Below, one piece after another: positions 47,369 through 47,401 of a stretch of 47,401 nt of DNA. Within the stretch, counting starts at the first letter, position 1, and the number at the start of each line of letters is the position of its first letter. Below the pieces are notes generated by a model. It ran no database searches and had not been told where the DNA came from. It saw only the letters and a program-made list of their open reading frames with translations. A program made the position numbers and the translations under genes. Origin of the DNA: a virus; the IMG/VR virus record IMGVR_UViG_3300036791_000683, positions 1 to 47,401 of that record, one strand, 5' to 3'.

Positions 47369-47401
47369 ATGAGGGTTACGCAATTCACCAAGGATGCTTT
47401 G
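47369..47401 (+). CDS. 5' end of the gene spanning the ends
   Basis: ATG 47369 starts a frame (MRVTQFTKDAL) that runs off the window and continues at bases 24-323 once the 23-base repeat is counted only once. The full product is 110 residues. See the entry at 1-323. Confidence 0.75.
   Translation, partial: MRVTQFTKDAL
47379..47401. repeat. Terminal direct repeat, right copy
   Basis: Identical to bases 1-23. It supports a circular or permuted genome of about 47,378 unique bases. Confidence 0.9.

Overview
The window looks like a complete tailed-phage genome of podovirus type. The first and last 23 bases are identical, and a 110-codon gene reads through the join (start at 47369, stop at 323). 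The molecule is therefore circular, circularly permuted or terminally redundant, with about 47,378 unique bases. The virion genes fit the P22/SU10 style of short-tailed phage: terminase, long portal, scaffold, SU10-type major capsid protein, SU10-type adaptor and a gp10-like tail protein. I see no DNA polymerase, RNA polymerase, integrase, CI-type repressor module, tRNA or CRISPR array. The high GC, a GcrA-like regulator and a PEP-CTERM protein suggest an alphaproteobacterial host, possibly Rhizobiales. That is inference.

The map has two arms diverging from one 671-bp non-coding region (38760-39430). The minus-strand arm runs leftwards from 38759 to 9352 and carries the virion genes. In order: putative small terminase, large terminase, two small genes, portal, scaffold, an HNH endonuclease, major capsid, small head-tail proteins, a small membrane protein, HTH and lipoprotein cluster, adaptor, a block of tail fibres, collar fibre, gp10-like tail protein, an S74-chaperone protein, a lytic transglycosylase and three large low-complexity proteins that are probably internal or ejection proteins. 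Two plus-strand islands interrupt it: an HNH cassette (30290-31023) and an AT-rich orphan gene (13790-14029).

The plus-strand arm runs rightwards from 39431 through the join to 9370. It carries an HTH protein, a DUF932 protein, small regulators including the GcrA-like protein, a large SF3-type primase-helicase, several low-complexity small genes, an SSB-like protein ending in an acidic IPF tail, a PD-(D/E)XK nuclease, DUF genes, an MT-A70 adenine methyltransferase, a SNF2-like helicase, and finally a PEP-CTERM cell-surface protein, a Pro/Gly-rich protein and a two-helix membrane protein. The arms meet tail to tail and overlap by 19 bp.

The dividing region has phased GGTCCG repeats, four tandem CCTCCGATGG units, three inverted repeats and a promoter beside the largest palindrome, which makes it the best candidate for origin and master control region. 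Plus-arm promoters share a TTGAC(A/T)-N17-TAAATT form, and two place the start codon at about +1 (leaderless). Three genes share a hairpin followed by GGGTGCTT and ATG. The least explained biology is the set of predicted exported proteins: a phage-encoded exosortase substrate and three consecutive large tail-region proteins, each with a Sec signal peptide and many cysteines.
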